A stretch of 64,000 bases of DNA, from positions 310,001 to 374,000 of the forward strand of contig NZ_CP009241.1 of the NCBI RefSeq assembly GCF_000758525.1, written 5' to 3'. Under the pieces are notes generated by a model. It was not told the origin of the DNA, did not search any database, and was given only the letters and a program-made list of their open reading frames with translations. Below are positions 6,916-16,263 of this stretch, piece after piece. The DNA comes from Paenibacillus sp. FSL H7-0357 (GTDB lineage Bacteria > Bacillota > Bacilli > Paenibacillales > Paenibacillaceae). The first letter of the stretch is position 1. Each line of letters starts with the position of its first letter. The translations under genes were made by a program, and so were the position numbers.

Positions 6916-7866
6916 TTGGCGGCAAAAAACTATTACGAGGCCTTGGAGGTAGGCAAGCAGGCTTCCAAGCAGGAGATTAAAAAAGCCTATCAAAAGCTCG
7001 CCAAAAAGTGGCATCCCGATGTTAATAAATCTCCTGGAGCGGATATGAAATTCAAGGAAGCGGCAGAAGCATACGAGGTGCTGGGCAACGAGGAAAAGCG
7101 CAAAGCCTACGATGAAGAGCTCCGCTACGGATTTGGCGGCGCAAATACGGGCGGCACGCAGCATTCGGGTTCCGGGAGCGGCGGTATTTCCGAAGAGGAT
7201 TTGTTCGGCATGTTCTTCGGCAGCCGTGGTGCGGCGGACCGGGCCGGATTTGATTTCTTCTCCGGCAGCGGCGGTGCGCGGCAAGGCGGGGGAGGAACGT
7301 GGGGGCAAGCGCAGGGCACCATGCAGGCTCAGCTGGAGATTACGCTGGAGCAGGCTTACAAGGGCGGGAAAGTAAGGGTGCAGGTCGCTGGCAAAGACGT
7401 GAACGTTAGCATCCCGGCGCGGTCACCCGAAGGTACGGTCCTGCGGATTCCCGGCGGCGGGAATGCTGCTGCGCAGGGTAGGGACGTGCTGATTACGCTG
7501 CATATCCTGCCGCATGAGATTTACGAGCCCGAAGGCGGCGATCTGTATGGGACGGTGGAAATTGCCCCATGGCAGGCCGTGCTGGGCGGAGAAGCCAAAG
7601 TGCCGCTGCCCGATGGCAGCAGTGTCAAATTGAAGATCCCCGCCGGGATCACGGGCGGGAAAACGCTGCGGATTCCGGGCAAGGGGCTGAAACGCCCGAA
7701 CGGCACAAACGGTGACATCCTGTTCGCGATTGAGATTGTCATCCCGCCCGGAACTACGGAAGCGGAGAAGAACATTTATCGCCGTCTGGCCGAGGGTGCA
7801 AGCTTTCAGGCCGGAGCCAAACGCCAAGGCTCCGGAGCGCAGCGGCGCACAGCCGCCAGAGGGTAA
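6916..7866 (+). CDS. DnaJ-class co-chaperone (CbpA-like, no zinc finger)
   Basis: A 316-residue J-protein. The J domain (residues 3-68) carries HPD at 33-35; a glycine-rich and Phe-rich linker (about 75-135) follows, then two C-terminal substrate-binding beta domains and a dimerisation tail. The four CxxCxGxG zinc motifs of canonical DnaJ are absent, so it is a class B/CbpA-type protein. It would stimulate DnaK ATPase and hand substrates over. TTG at 6916 (AAGGAAGAGG 5 bp upstream, giving [10 protein letters not shown]) is preferred to ATG 6883, whose GGAGG abuts the start codon. ClpB follows 34 bp downstream. Confidence 0.9.
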   Translation: MAAKNYYEALEVGKQASKQEIKKAYQKLAKKWHPDVNKSPGADMKFKEAAEAYEVLGNEEKRKAYDEELRYGFGGANTGGTQHSGSGSGGISEEDLFGMFFGSRGAADRAGFDFFSGSGGARQGGGGTWGQAQGTMQAQLEITLEQAYKGGKVRVQVAGKDVNVSIPARSPEGTVLRIPGGGNAAAQGRDVLITLHILPHEIYEPEGGDLYGTVEIAPWQAVLGGEAKVPLPDGSSVKLKIPAGITGGKTLRIPGKGLKRPNGTNGDILFAIEIVIPPGTTEAEKNIYRRLAEGASFQAGAKRQGSGAQRRTAARG

Positions 7867-7900
7867 CTAGATATAGGAGCGATGAAGAAAGGGAAAGGTG

Positions 7901-10552
7901 ATGAAGGAGATGGACTTCAACAAACTAACACAAAAACTGCAGGAAGCCGTTGCAGCCGCACAATCGCTGGCGGGTGCGGGCGGACATCAGGAGATCGATA
8001 ACCTCCACCTGCTTAAGGCGCTGCTCCAGCAGCAGGATGGACTGCTGCCGCGGCTGCTGCAGAAGATGAATATTCCCGCTGCCGAGCTGCTGCAGGGTAC
8101 GGATGAGCTGCTTCAGCGGAAGCCCAGTGTCAGCGGATCGGGGGCCGGCACGATGCGGCGGTATGCTTCGCCATCGCTGATTGCCGTACTGGAGCAGGCC
8201 GAGAAGGAAGCGGCAGGGATGCAGGATGAGTTCGTTGCCGTAGAGCATGCCGTACTGGCCATGGTGTCTGTTTCCGGCAGCGGAAACCGCGAGCTGCGCG
8301 AACTGTTTGCCAGCCGGGGGATTACACGTGACAAGCTGCTGGCTGTGCTTGCGGATATCCGCGGGCACCAGCGGGTGACGAGCCGGGAGCCGGAAGCCAC
8401 CTACGAGGTGTTGGAGAAATACGGCCGCGATCTGGTGGCCGAAGTGCGGGCCGGCAAGATTGATCCCGTCATTGGACGTGACGGGGAGATTCGCCGGGTC
8501 ATCCGCATCCTCTCCCGCAAAACCAAGAATAACCCGGTGCTGATCGGGGAGCCGGGCGTAGGGAAGACGGCTATCGTCGAAGGGCTGGCTCACCGGATCG
8601 TCCGCAAGGATGTGCCGGAGGGACTGAAGGACAAGACGATTTTTTCGCTCGATATGAGTGCGCTGGTCGCTGGAGCCAAATACCGCGGGGAATTCGAGGA
8701 GCGGCTGCAGGCGGTTCTGAAAGAGATACGCGAGAGTAACGGGCGGATCATTCTCTTCATTGATGAGCTGCATACGATTGTCGGAGCAGGCAAAACCGAA
8801 GGAGCGATGGACGCCGGCAACATGCTGAAGCCGATGCTGGCCCGCGGCGAGCTGCACTGTATCGGAGCGACAACGTTGGATGAGTACCGCAAGTATATCG
8901 AGAAGGACCCGGCGCTGGAGCGCCGTTTCCAGCAGGTGCTGGTCAGTGAGCCGGATGTGGAGGACACGATTTCCATTCTGCGCGGGCTGAAGGAACGTTT
9001 TGAGGTGCATCACGGGGTCAAAATCCATGACAGCGCACTTGTAGCAGCGGGCGTGCTGTCGAACCGCTATATCACGGACCGGTTCCTGCCGGATAAGGCG
9101 ATTGATCTGGTGGATGAGGCCTGCGCAATGATCCGCACGGAGATCGACTCCATGCCGGGTGAAATGGATGAGGTGACCCGTCGCCTGATGCAGATGGAGA
9201 TTGAAGAAGCCGCGCTGAAGAAGGAAACAGACGATGCCAGCAAGCGCAGACTGGAATCCTTGCAGCGTGAATTGGCTGACCTTAAGGAGAAACATCTCGG
9301 GATGACTGCGCGCTGGGAAAAGGAAAAGTCAGCTATTCAAGGCATCCGTGAGCTGAAGAAAAAATTGGAGCAGGCGCGCAAGGACCTGGTGGATGCGCAG
9401 GAAATCTACGACCTCAACAAATCGGCGGAGCTTAGCTACGGCATCATCCCGGATCTGGAGCGGCAGGTGAAGGCTGCGGAGGAAGCGGCGCAGCAAGATC
9501 AGGAGACCCGGCTGCTGCGCGAGGCCGTGACTGAGGAAGAAATCGCGGATATCGTCTCCCGCTGGACAGGAGTTCCCGTGAGCAGACTGGTCGAAGGCGA
9601 GCGGGATAAGCTGCTGCGGCTGGAGGATACGCTGCATGAGCGGGTTGTCGGGCAGGAGGAGGCGGTCCGGCTGGTGGCGGATGCCGTACTCCGGGCCCGG
9701 GCAGGCATCAAAGACCCGAACCGGCCCATCGGCTCCTTCCTGTTCCTCGGGCCGACCGGTGTTGGCAAAACCGAGCTGGCAAAGGCGCTGGCCGTATCGC
9801 TGTTCGACCGTGAAGACGGCATGATCCGTATTGATATGTCGGAGTACATGGAGAAGCACAGCGTCTCGCGCCTTGTCGGCGCGCCTCCGGGATATGTCGG
9901 CTATGAGGAAGGCGGCCAGCTTACCGAAGCGGTACGCCGTCAGCCCTACACCGTTGTCCTTCTGGACGAGGTGGAGAAGGCCCATCCCGATGTGTTCAAC
10001 ATCCTGCTGCAGCTGCTGGATGACGGGCGGCTGACCGATTCGCAAGGCCGGGTCGTCGACTTCAAAAATTCGATTATCATTATGACCTCGAATATCGGCT
10101 CGCCGCTTCTGATCCAGGGTACCGATGATAACGGGGAGCTTACCCAGGCGGTCAAGGACAGAGTCATGAAGGAACTGAGCGGTCATTTCCGTCCCGAGTT
10201 CTTGAACCGGGTTGACGATATCGTAATGTTCAAGCCGCTGACATTGGCTGAAATTGAACAGATCGTTGTCAAGCTGGTCGACGGCTTGCGTCTGCGTCTG
10301 AGCGACCGGGGGGTTGGCCTTAAGCTAAGCGAGGCGGCGGTGCGGTTCATCGCCAAGGAGGGTTTTGATCCGGTGTACGGAGCAAGACCGCTCAAGCGGT
10401 TCATCCAGCGCAGTCTGGAGACACCTGTTGCGCGCGCCCTCATTGCCGGGGAAGCGCCGGAGGGATCCGTCCTGGAGGTTCACCATGCGGGCGGTGAGCT
10501 GAAAGTTTCCATTGCCAAGCCGGAGCCGGCGGAGAAAATAAGCACAGTGTGA
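7901..10552 (+). CDS. clpB: ATP-dependent disaggregase ClpB
   Basis: An 883-residue Hsp100 with the full ClpB order: N-terminal double Clp repeat (about 1-150), first AAA+ module (Walker A GEPGVGKT near 216), the long middle coiled coil (about 410-530) that docks DnaK, and second AAA+ module (Walker A GPTGVGKT near 617) with the C-terminal ClpB domain. The middle coiled coil separates it from ClpC and ClpE. It pulls proteins out of aggregates with DnaK/DnaJ. Starts GTG 7898, ATG 7901 and ATG 7910 are possible; 7901 has AAAGGG 7 bp upstream. It ends the CtsR-controlled heat-shock locus. Confidence 0.95.
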   Translation: MKEMDFNKLTQKLQEAVAAAQSLAGAGGHQEIDNLHLLKALLQQQDGLLPRLLQKMNIPAAELLQGTDELLQRKPSVSGSGAGTMRRYASPSLIAVLEQAEKEAAGMQDEFVAVEHAVLAMVSVSGSGNRELRELFASRGITRDKLLAVLADIRGHQRVTSREPEATYEVLEKYGRDLVAEVRAGKIDPVIGRDGEIRRVIRILSRKTKNNPVLIGEPGVGKTAIVEGLAHRIVRKDVPEGLKDKTIFSLDMSALVAGAKYRGEFEERLQAVLKEIRESNGRIILFIDELHTIVGAGKTEGAMDAGNMLKPMLARGELHCIGATTLDEYRKYIEKDPALERRFQQVLVSEPDVEDTISILRGLKERFEVHHGVKIHDSALVAAGVLSNRYITDRFLPDKAIDLVDEACAMIRTEIDSMPGEMDEVTRRLMQMEIEEAALKKETDDASKRRLESLQRELADLKEKHLGMTARWEKEKSAIQGIRELKKKLEQARKDLVDAQEIYDLNKSAELSYGIIPDLERQVKAAEEAAQQDQETRLLREAVTEEEIADIVSRWTGVPVSRLVEGERDKLLRLEDTLHERVVGQEEAVRLVADAVLRARAGIKDPNRPIGSFLFLGPTGVGKTELAKALAVSLFDREDGMIRIDMSEYMEKHSVSRLVGAPPGYVGYEEGGQLTEAVRRQPYTVVLLDEVEKAHPDVFNILLQLLDDGRLTDSQGRVVDFKNSIIIMTSNIGSPLLIQGTDDNGELTQAVKDRVMKELSGHFRPEFLNRVDDIVMFKPLTLAEIEQIVVKLVDGLRLRLSDRGVGLKLSEAAVRFIAKEGFDPVYGARPLKRFIQRSLETPVARALIAGEAPEGSVLEVHHAGGELKVSIAKPEPAEKISTV

Positions 10553-10678
10553 GAAGCTGGCAGATAAGTTGTGTCTGGCAGGGAGCAGCGGCCTTGATGC
10601 GCTGCTTTCTGAGCTGCGAAGCAGCTTGTGGTGCGCTGTGTTCCGCGCCAAGAAGAAACTCGCGATACGAGGCGTTCT

Positions 10679-10844
10679 GCGCTGCCTAACACTACTGGTG
10701 CGCACTCTGCGCTGCGAAACACTACTGGGTGCGTACTCCGCGCTGCGAAACACTACTGGTGCGCACTCTGTGCTGCGAAACACTGCTGGTGCCGAACTCC
10801 GCGCTGCGAAACACTGCTGGTGCGTACTCTGTGCTGCGAAGCAG
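10679..10844. repeat. 30/31-bp tandem repeat, about 5.5 copies
   Basis: Units start at 10679, 10709, 10740, 10770, 10801 and 10831 (partial), each reading like GCGCTGCGAAACACTACTGG then TGCGCACTCT. Units alternate between 30 and 31 bp and vary at a few fixed sites (ACTACTGG or ACTGCTGG; CGCACTCT or CGTACTCC). Diverged copies seem to extend left to about 10600. Confidence 0.9.
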
Positions 10845-10954
10845 GGCGCTGGTACTTTGCGTTCCACATCGTGCACCGCTCAGTTCAGACTATGCGATGC
10901 CCTGCCTTGGCTGGAATTGGCCGCCAAGGCAGTTCTTCCGATGTGATCAGCAGA

Positions 10955-11140
10955 TAGCTGCACTTCGTACAACTAAATGGACCCGTTATCCATGCGGTGG
11001 AGGTTTAATTGTATTTCGTGCAGCTATTTTTTTGATTTCCCGCCCATTCAGCCTTGTGACGGTTTTTTAATTGCAGGAACTGCAACTATAAGCCGCTTCT
11101 GGCCTTTTTGGCTGGGAATAGTTGCACGAAATACAGCTAT
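10955..11140. repeat. Dispersed/inverted repeat zone
   Basis: GTATTTCGTGCA (11011-11022) recurs inverted as TGCACGAAATAC (11123-11134), each followed by CAGCTAT-like sequence. Related forms are GCACTTCGTACAACTAAATGG near 10960 and GAACTGCAACTATAAG near 11080. The pattern suggests a family of intergenic elements. Confidence 0.6.
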
Positions 11141-11300
11141 AGATCTGGAATTGAAATTCTGTACTTCACAATTCCGCAATTCCGCAATCAATCTGCTTAC
11201 GGCAGGCATCCATATATTGCACTTGGTGAAGCAGAGTAACTGGAACAGATTAAGGGTAGCTGTTGCTATCTGCTGCATCAAATCGTCCAAGTCCGGCACA

Positions 11301-11344
11301 AAAAGAGCGTCCACCAGCTATGTATGGCTGAGGGACGCTCTTTT
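11301..11344. terminator. Bidirectional intrinsic terminator
   Basis: Arms AAAAGAGCGTCC and GGACGCTCTTTT with an inner AGC/GCT pair form a strong stem flanked by A and T runs on both strands. It sits between clpB and the convergent glycosyltransferase gene. Confidence 0.9.
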
Positions 11345-11401
11345 GTGCTATTGGAAGTGTATAGGCTAGTGGTGCAGCTTTTAACTAAAAATGCTCTTTA
11401 C

Positions 11402-11674
11402 TCAAGAAAACTGAGGGCAACAGCGCCCTAGAGCAGTTGACCGCGTTTCTTTAAATGGCGGTAGAGTAATCAGCGGTGCTACTGTCGAGCTGAGGCCGTA
11501 GAAGAAATGGGACAGATTCATCATCGTGCCCGAAACGGCCATCCAGCCGAAGATCAGAAAGCCGGCGAACACGGTCAGCAGCTGCAGAATACAGTTTCGT
11601 TTAGTTGATGCGTGCAGTAAAATTTGCATGAAAAACCGCATAGGGTCCAGTATACTACCACTCACTCTATCCAA
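11402..11674 (-). pseudogene. Possible membrane-protein fragment
   Basis: An open frame of 90 codons overlapping the 3' end of the glycosyltransferase gene by 13 bp. Its centre (LLTVFAGFLIFGWMAVSGTM and SHFFYGL) would make one or two membrane helices, but there is no ribosome binding site and the tail is low in protein-like character. It may be the remains of a transporter gene or a chance frame. Confidence 0.2.
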
Positions 11675-13554
11675 GGAACCAAATTGGGGTGCTGCTCAAG
11701 GATGGAGGCATATTGCTCTTTCCAACCGTATATTCCATCCGGATCAAGCAGCATATAGCGCAAATATTTATCCAGCCGGAATTCTGGCCGGGACCAGCCG
11801 AGATGCTTAAGCCGCAAATTGCTTAATTGATGGGGCAGCTCAAAAATATTCTCCGGCAGCCGTCCGCAATGCTGCGGCGATTCATTCCAGATATAGGGGA
11901 AACCCTCGCGGTAGCGGAGCAGAAACGGACGATAGCTGTGGTGGGAACGCCAATACCTGTCTTCACGGTAATGATGATCATCCCAGAAATCATAGAGCCG
12001 GAAGCAGAACAGGTCGCAAGCATCCTCCCGCAGCAGGGCCTCGATGTCCCCGGCAAACCTTTCTTCAAAAATCTCATCCGCATCCAGGCTTAGGATCCAT
12101 TCCGGCCCACTCTTAACAACCTCATCCCACTGCTGCTTGCGCAGCTCCGCCTCATTGCTGAACTTGGAGACGGTGTTGTGTATAAGACGGAGTGGAATGC
12201 CCTGAAGGGCTTCCCGGCAAATATCGGCCGTGTTATCCGTGCTGCCATCGTCAATAATGACGGCTTCGTCGATATACTTGCGATGTTCTTGCAGAATCTG
12301 CTGCAGGAAGCGCTGGCTCTCATTCTTGACGACCATCGTCAAGGTCAGCTTTGGTCGTCTGACAGCCGGGGAAGCAGTGGCAGCAGACGCCGACGGGACG
12401 GCATTGGCGGCACGATCCTCTGCCTCAGCGGGTTCATCTCCCGGCAGTGCCGGCAGGTCTTTGCTCAGGCGTACCTTCGCCTCAGCCGCTGTCCACGGAG
12501 CAGAATGCGGCTGCGAATCCTGTTGAACCGACGTTTCCCCGGATTCAGCTTCCGGGTCTGCGGTCTTTGCAGCTTGGCCAGCCTCCGCCTCCGTTTCTTC
12601 TACGACTCCCGGAACCGCCTCCGCTTCTTGTACGCCTCCCGGTGCAGCGGCAGCTTTTATTTCATGTGCGCCTCCCATCGTTCCCGCCGTATCCGCTGCA
12701 TCTGCCCCGTCATCCGTCCCGTCCACAGCTGCTTCCGGAGCGGGTGACGTCAGCCGGATATAATCATCCACCTTACTAAGGTCGCTGTCCCTGTAGAGAT
12801 GCAGCGCAGGATAATGGGTGTCGACATATAGCGGAATGCCCAGAGCGGCGGCACGGATGCAGAAATGGCGGTCTTCGCCCCAGTAGGAGATATTCCGGAT
12901 CACATCATAGCTTACCCCGGACTCGATAGCCCGGCGGCTGATCAGCGTGCAGGCGCCAAGTCCGCCAACCTCATAGATTCCCGGCTGCTGCAGCTTGGCC
13001 AGAAAGGCGTGAAATCTGTGGTTGATCTCCTCGTGGGTAAGCTTCTCCCCCGGAAGTGCCTCCCACTGGTTGTACTCGTCATGCATCCAGACCTGCGGCT
13101 GCAGCATCGTGTTCGGCTGCCACTGTGTCCAGAAGACCTCCGAGATAATATCTTTTTGCGTCTGGATCAGGTGGAGTAACGTGTCCGGATGTAAGATCAA
13201 ATCCGAATCGATCAGGAACAGATAATCATAGCCGAAGGCTTCAGCCCGCCGGATCATCAGGTTCTTGAAGCCAGCCACCTTCCAGACCAGGCCCGAATTC
13301 CAGAAATGGGTATGGTCATCCCGGACATAGGTATCGCGGAAGCCGGAGGACTGCAGGAATACATTATTGGCGCTTTTGGAGAATTCCTGCAGCAGCGAAC
13401 TGGACGCTTCATCCTCATTGTCATCAATGAAATAAAAATCCAGCTCAACACCGTCAAGCCGCAGGCGCAGCAGTGATTTTAGAAATTGGTGCAGGATCAG
13501 CGGTTTTTGGTGGATCGGGCTGCCGAGCAGTACGCGTGTCTGGGGTCCGCTCAT
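11662..13554 (-). CDS. Tandem two-domain glycosyltransferase (family 2 type)
   Basis: A 630-residue protein with two GT-A folds. The first (about 1-275) opens RVLLGSPIHQKP and has the donor-binding LIDSDLILH and a late YWGEDRHFCIRA motif. The second (about 410-630) reads LTMVVKNESQRFLQ ... IIDDGSTDNT ... SLDADEIFEERF, a textbook family-2 start with DxD. An Ala/Glu/Pro-rich linker of about 120 residues joins them. No membrane segment is seen, so it probably works in the cytoplasm on a cell-surface glycan or glycoprotein. ATG 13554 gives the usual start; the frame stays open upstream to a TTG at 13638 without a good ribosome binding site. Confidence 0.85.
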   Translation of the reverse strand: MSGPQTRVLLGSPIHQKPLILHQFLKSLLRLRLDGVELDFYFIDDNEDEASSSLLQEFSKSANNVFLQSSGFRDTYVRDDHTHFWNSGLVWKVAGFKNLMIRRAEAFGYDYLFLIDSDLILHPDTLLHLIQTQKDIISEVFWTQWQPNTMLQPQVWMHDEYNQWEALPGEKLTHEEINHRFHAFLAKLQQPGIYEVGGLGACTLISRRAIESGVSYDVIRNISYWGEDRHFCIRAAALGIPLYVDTHYPALHLYRDSDLSKVDDYIRLTSPAPEAAVDGTDDGADAADTAGTMGGAHEIKAAAAPGGVQEAEAVPGVVEETEAEAGQAAKTADPEAESGETSVQQDSQPHSAPWTAAEAKVRLSKDLPALPGDEPAEAEDRAANAVPSASAATASPAVRRPKLTLTMVVKNESQRFLQQILQEHRKYIDEAVIIDDGSTDNTADICREALQGIPLRLIHNTVSKFSNEAELRKQQWDEVVKSGPEWILSLDADEIFEERFAGDIEALLREDACDLFCFRLYDFWDDHHYREDRYWRSHHSYRPFLLRYREGFPYIWNESPQHCGRLPENIFELPHQLSNLRLKHLGWSRPEFRLDKYLRYMLLDPDGIYGWKEQYASILEQHPNLVPWIE

Positions 13555-13786
13555 AGCTTTCCATTCCAGTACAGGGTCATCATTAATAGAACATCCCCTT
13601 GGATTTACAAATAGATGATATAGGTTATATGTATTCAATATATTTAGAGAGGTACTAGACTAACCCTTATTTTTTAAAGGGGGTGGGAATTTATGGATTG
13701 GTGTCTGGAGACGGCCTGTTGTACAATACCGCTTAAAGACTGCAACGGGCAGTCGGCAGGCTGACGGGAGGAGTGGCACTATCGCT

Positions 13787-13999
13787 ATGGATAAATCACC
13801 GCTGAAAGTACAACAGCTGATCAATCTGCTGCTGGCAATGAATCCGCGTGCCGAGGTGTTCTGGCATGATGCGGAGGGGAACTACCGTCCGCTGCGGGAC
13901 GAGGATGTACAGGAGATCTATGCGCCGGAGGAAGCTGCCAAGACGGTTGCCCATATTGGCGGCCCTTATAGAAATGAAGAGCCGGAGGGGAGATCATGA
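13787..13999 (+). CDS. Small conserved-looking hypothetical protein
   Basis: A 70-residue soluble protein, [20 protein letters not shown] then an acidic, aromatic middle ([20 protein letters not shown]). Its stop overlaps the start of the cyclophilin gene in ATGA, so the two are translationally coupled. A GGGAGGAG lies 13 bp before the ATG. Family not recognised. Confidence 0.7.
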   Translation: MDKSPLKVQQLINLLLAMNPRAEVFWHDAEGNYRPLRDEDVQEIYAPEEAAKTVAHIGGPYRNEEPEGRS

Positions 14000-14427
14000 A
14001 GCAGGCATCCATCAGACTGGAGCAAGGACAGGTTATTGAGCTTGAGCTTCATGAGCAGGAAGCCCCGGGTACCGTAGCCAATTTTGAAAAGCTGGCGAAC
14101 AGCGGCTTTTATAACGGCCTGACTTTTCAGCGTGTAGTCCGCGGGTTCGTAGCTCAAGGCGGGTGTCCCGAAGGCACGGGGCGTGGAGGCACCGATAAAA
14201 TCCCCTGTGAAACGCAGAATAATCCCCATAAGCATGTGCGTGGCGCCTTGTCGATGGCTCATTTCGGGCCTAATACCGGCAGCTGCCAGTTTTTTATCTG
14301 CTATGATACGTTTGATTATTTGGATCCCTGGCATACGGTGTTCGGAAGAGTCACGGCAGGAATGGAGCATGTGGACGCCTTGAAGCGCGGGGATGTCATG
14401 TCAGAGGTTAAGGTGTGGAATCGTTAG
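13996..14427 (+). CDS. Cyclophilin-type peptidyl-prolyl isomerase
   Basis: A 143-residue cyclophilin. The core motifs are visible: [37 protein letters not shown] and [13 protein letters not shown]. It catalyses cis-trans isomerisation of Xaa-Pro bonds to help folding. There is no signal peptide, so it is cytoplasmic, like PpiB. It is coupled to the small upstream gene through a four-base overlap. Confidence 0.93.
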   Translation: MKQASIRLEQGQVIELELHEQEAPGTVANFEKLANSGFYNGLTFQRVVRGFVAQGGCPEGTGRGGTDKIPCETQNNPHKHVRGALSMAHFGPNTGSCQFFICYDTFDYLDPWHTVFGRVTAGMEHVDALKRGDVMSEVKVWNR

Positions 14428-14488
14428 ATGCCCTACCCGTCTTTACAGGCGATTCCCTCGAACTCCCATTATTGTGAATTTGCATCCA

Positions 14489-14517
14489 TTGTAATCCCGA
14501 GTATTCCGATATATAAT
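14489..14517 (+). promoter_or_regulatory. Sigma-A promoter of the oligopeptide ABC operon
   Basis: TTGTAA (14489-14494), a 17-bp spacer and TATAAT (14512-14517), about 50 bp before the binding-protein gene. Confidence 0.7.
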
Positions 14518-14565
14518 TCTTATCAGAAGTAGTGAAGTTGCTCATAGACATGGAGGAGAAACATA

Positions 14566-16179
14566 ATGCGTAGAGGATTATCAGGGGTTATTGTTCTAAT
14601 ATTGTTAACGGTTATGATCAGTGCGTGCTCCGGGGGGAATAACGCAGCATCAACAAATGCAAGCCAGTCACCGGACGCCTCGCAGCAGCCTGCGGCAGGT
14701 GAACCCAAAGACGGCGGGAACTTGATTATCGGGGTGGCTTCCGATCCGGTAGTGCTTAATCCGAACTATGCAGGTGACCGGGTCAGCCTGACGATTGACC
14801 AGGCGCTGTATGCCCCGTTGTTCCAGGTTAATAACGGAGAGAAAACATTTTATCTGGCGGACAGCCTTACGCCTTCGGCCGATAATCTTACTTATACACT
14901 GAAGCTGAAAAGCGGACTCACCTGGCATGACGGAGAGAAGCTGACAGCGGACGACGTAGTGTTTACGATTGACAGCATTTTGGATGAGGCACAGAATAGC
15001 TTCCTCAGAGCCAGCTTTGTCATCGGCGACAAGCCGGTCAAAGCGGTGAAAGTGGATGATGTGACTGTAGAATTCCAGCTGCCGCAAGTCAGCCCGGCTT
15101 TCGAAGCTGCGCTGGTGCAGGTATTCCCGATTCCAAAGCATATCTTTGAGAACGAAACTGATCTGGAGAAAAGCACCAAAAATGCCTCTCCTGTAGGTTC
15201 GGGCCCATTCAAGTTCAAAGAATATAAAGCCGGTGAGTATCTTACACTGGAAAGATTCGATAACTACTTCGGCGGCAAGCCGCACCTGGATTCTGTAACT
15301 TACCGGATTGCCAAGGATACCAACGCTGCCAACCTTGCCCTGCAGAATGGCGAGATCAACGTGCAGTACCTGGATCCAAAGGATGTAGCGACTATCCAGG
15401 CTACAAATAATTTTCAGATCCTGCCTTACAGTGAAGGCCGCCTGGCTTATCTGATGTTCAACGCCAACAGCGACACAGGTGTTCTGGCTAAAAAAGAAGT
15501 ACGTCAAGCTTTGTCCCTGGCGCTCAGCCGTGATGAACTGATTCAAACGGCATACACTTCCAGTGAATATGCCGATCCGGCGAAGTCATTCCTGACTCCG
15601 GACGCGCTATACTTCACCAATGACGTGACTACGTATGACAATGATGTCGCCAAAGCAAAGGAACTGCTGAAAGCGGCTGGGGTCAGCAACCTCAAGCTGA
15701 GATATATTGTGCAAAGCGGAAACAAAACACAGGAAGCCATCTCCCTGTATGTACAGCAGAAGCTTAAAGCGGTCGGCGTAGAGGTTGAACTGCAGAATAT
15801 GGATTCCTCAGCCTGGGTGCAGAAGTTTATTGACCTGAAGGCTAAGGACTACGAGCTGGCATTGACCGGATATATCATGGGATATGATCCCGATGCTTAC
15901 CGCATCCTGTTCACTTCGGGCGCTTCCTCCAACTATTCGCATTATGCGAATCCAGAGGTTGACCAGTTGCTGAAGGATGGAGCCGGCGAGGCTGATACAG
16001 CCAAACGCGGCGAGATCTACAAGAAAGCACAGCAAATTGTTGCTGAAGATGCACCGATCTACCCAATCGCTTATACTAAAACTGTCGTAGCCGTGTCCAA
16101 CACCTATGGCGGAATTGAAGAAGCTGTTCTGAAGCCTGTCGTTATTTTCGAAGATTTGTCCAAAATCTATTTGAAATAA
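14566..16179 (+). CDS. Peptide/nickel ABC transporter substrate-binding lipoprotein
   Basis: A 537-residue SBP_bac_5 family protein. A lipoprotein signal peptide ends in ISAC (Cys21), so the mature protein is anchored outside the membrane. The family pattern is clear (LTWHDGEKLTADDVVFTI, SPVGSGPFKFKEYKAGEYL, KEVRQALSLALSRDELI). It delivers di- or oligopeptides to the permeases encoded just downstream. A terminator follows the gene, so the binding protein is likely made in excess over the membrane parts. Exact ligand unknown. Confidence 0.92.
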   Translation: MRRGLSGVIVLILLTVMISACSGGNNAASTNASQSPDASQQPAAGEPKDGGNLIIGVASDPVVLNPNYAGDRVSLTIDQALYAPLFQVNNGEKTFYLADSLTPSADNLTYTLKLKSGLTWHDGEKLTADDVVFTIDSILDEAQNSFLRASFVIGDKPVKAVKVDDVTVEFQLPQVSPAFEAALVQVFPIPKHIFENETDLEKSTKNASPVGSGPFKFKEYKAGEYLTLERFDNYFGGKPHLDSVTYRIAKDTNAANLALQNGEINVQYLDPKDVATIQATNNFQILPYSEGRLAYLMFNANSDTGVLAKKEVRQALSLALSRDELIQTAYTSSEYADPAKSFLTPDALYFTNDVTTYDNDVAKAKELLKAAGVSNLKLRYIVQSGNKTQEAISLYVQQKLKAVGVEVELQNMDSSAWVQKFIDLKAKDYELALTGYIMGYDPDAYRILFTSGASSNYSHYANPEVDQLLKDGAGEADTAKRGEIYKKAQQIVAEDAPIYPIAYTKTVVAVSNTYGGIEEAVLKPVVIFEDLSKIYLK

Positions 16180-16206
16180 AGCGCAGCGAAAAATAAGTAC
16201 GGCAAA

Positions 16207-16236
16207 AAATAAGCTGGACATCCAGCTTATTTTTTG
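16207..16236 (+). terminator. Intra-operon terminator after the binding protein
   Basis: ATAAGCTGGA and TCCAGCTTAT form a 10-bp inverted repeat ending in six T. It lies between the binding-protein stop and the first permease, where partial read-through would set subunit ratios. Confidence 0.85.
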
Positions 16237-16263
16237 CTGATCAAGAGCTGGGAGAATATGCGT

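Larger units (their letters stand above)
10553..11661. other. 1.1-kb non-coding repeat region after clpB
   Basis: No convincing gene. From the left it holds a 30-bp tandem repeat array (10679-10844), a zone with dispersed and inverted copies of GTATTTCGTGCA (10955-11140), a strong bidirectional terminator (11301-11344) and a possible decayed membrane-protein fragment on the minus strand (11402-11674). Frames open through the tandem repeat on the plus strand have no ribosome binding site and unusual composition, so I do not call them genes. Confidence 0.6.

Noticed and set aside
6691..7308. A 205-codon minus-strand frame over the dnaJ-like gene
   Set aside because: It overlaps a clear J-domain gene and lacks protein-family character.
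7925..9295. A 456-codon frame on the strand opposite clpB
   Set aside because: Antisense shadow of a highly conserved gene with strong codon bias; no ribosome binding site and no domain-like text.
10679..10844. CRISPR array
   Set aside because: Units abut directly with no unique spacers, and no cas genes are present.
10569..11070. Three overlapping plus-strand open frames of 109-125 codons through the tandem repeat
   Set aside because: They owe their length to a repeat unit with few stops, have no ribosome binding site and give Cys/Ala/Arg-rich text unlike the neighbouring proteins.
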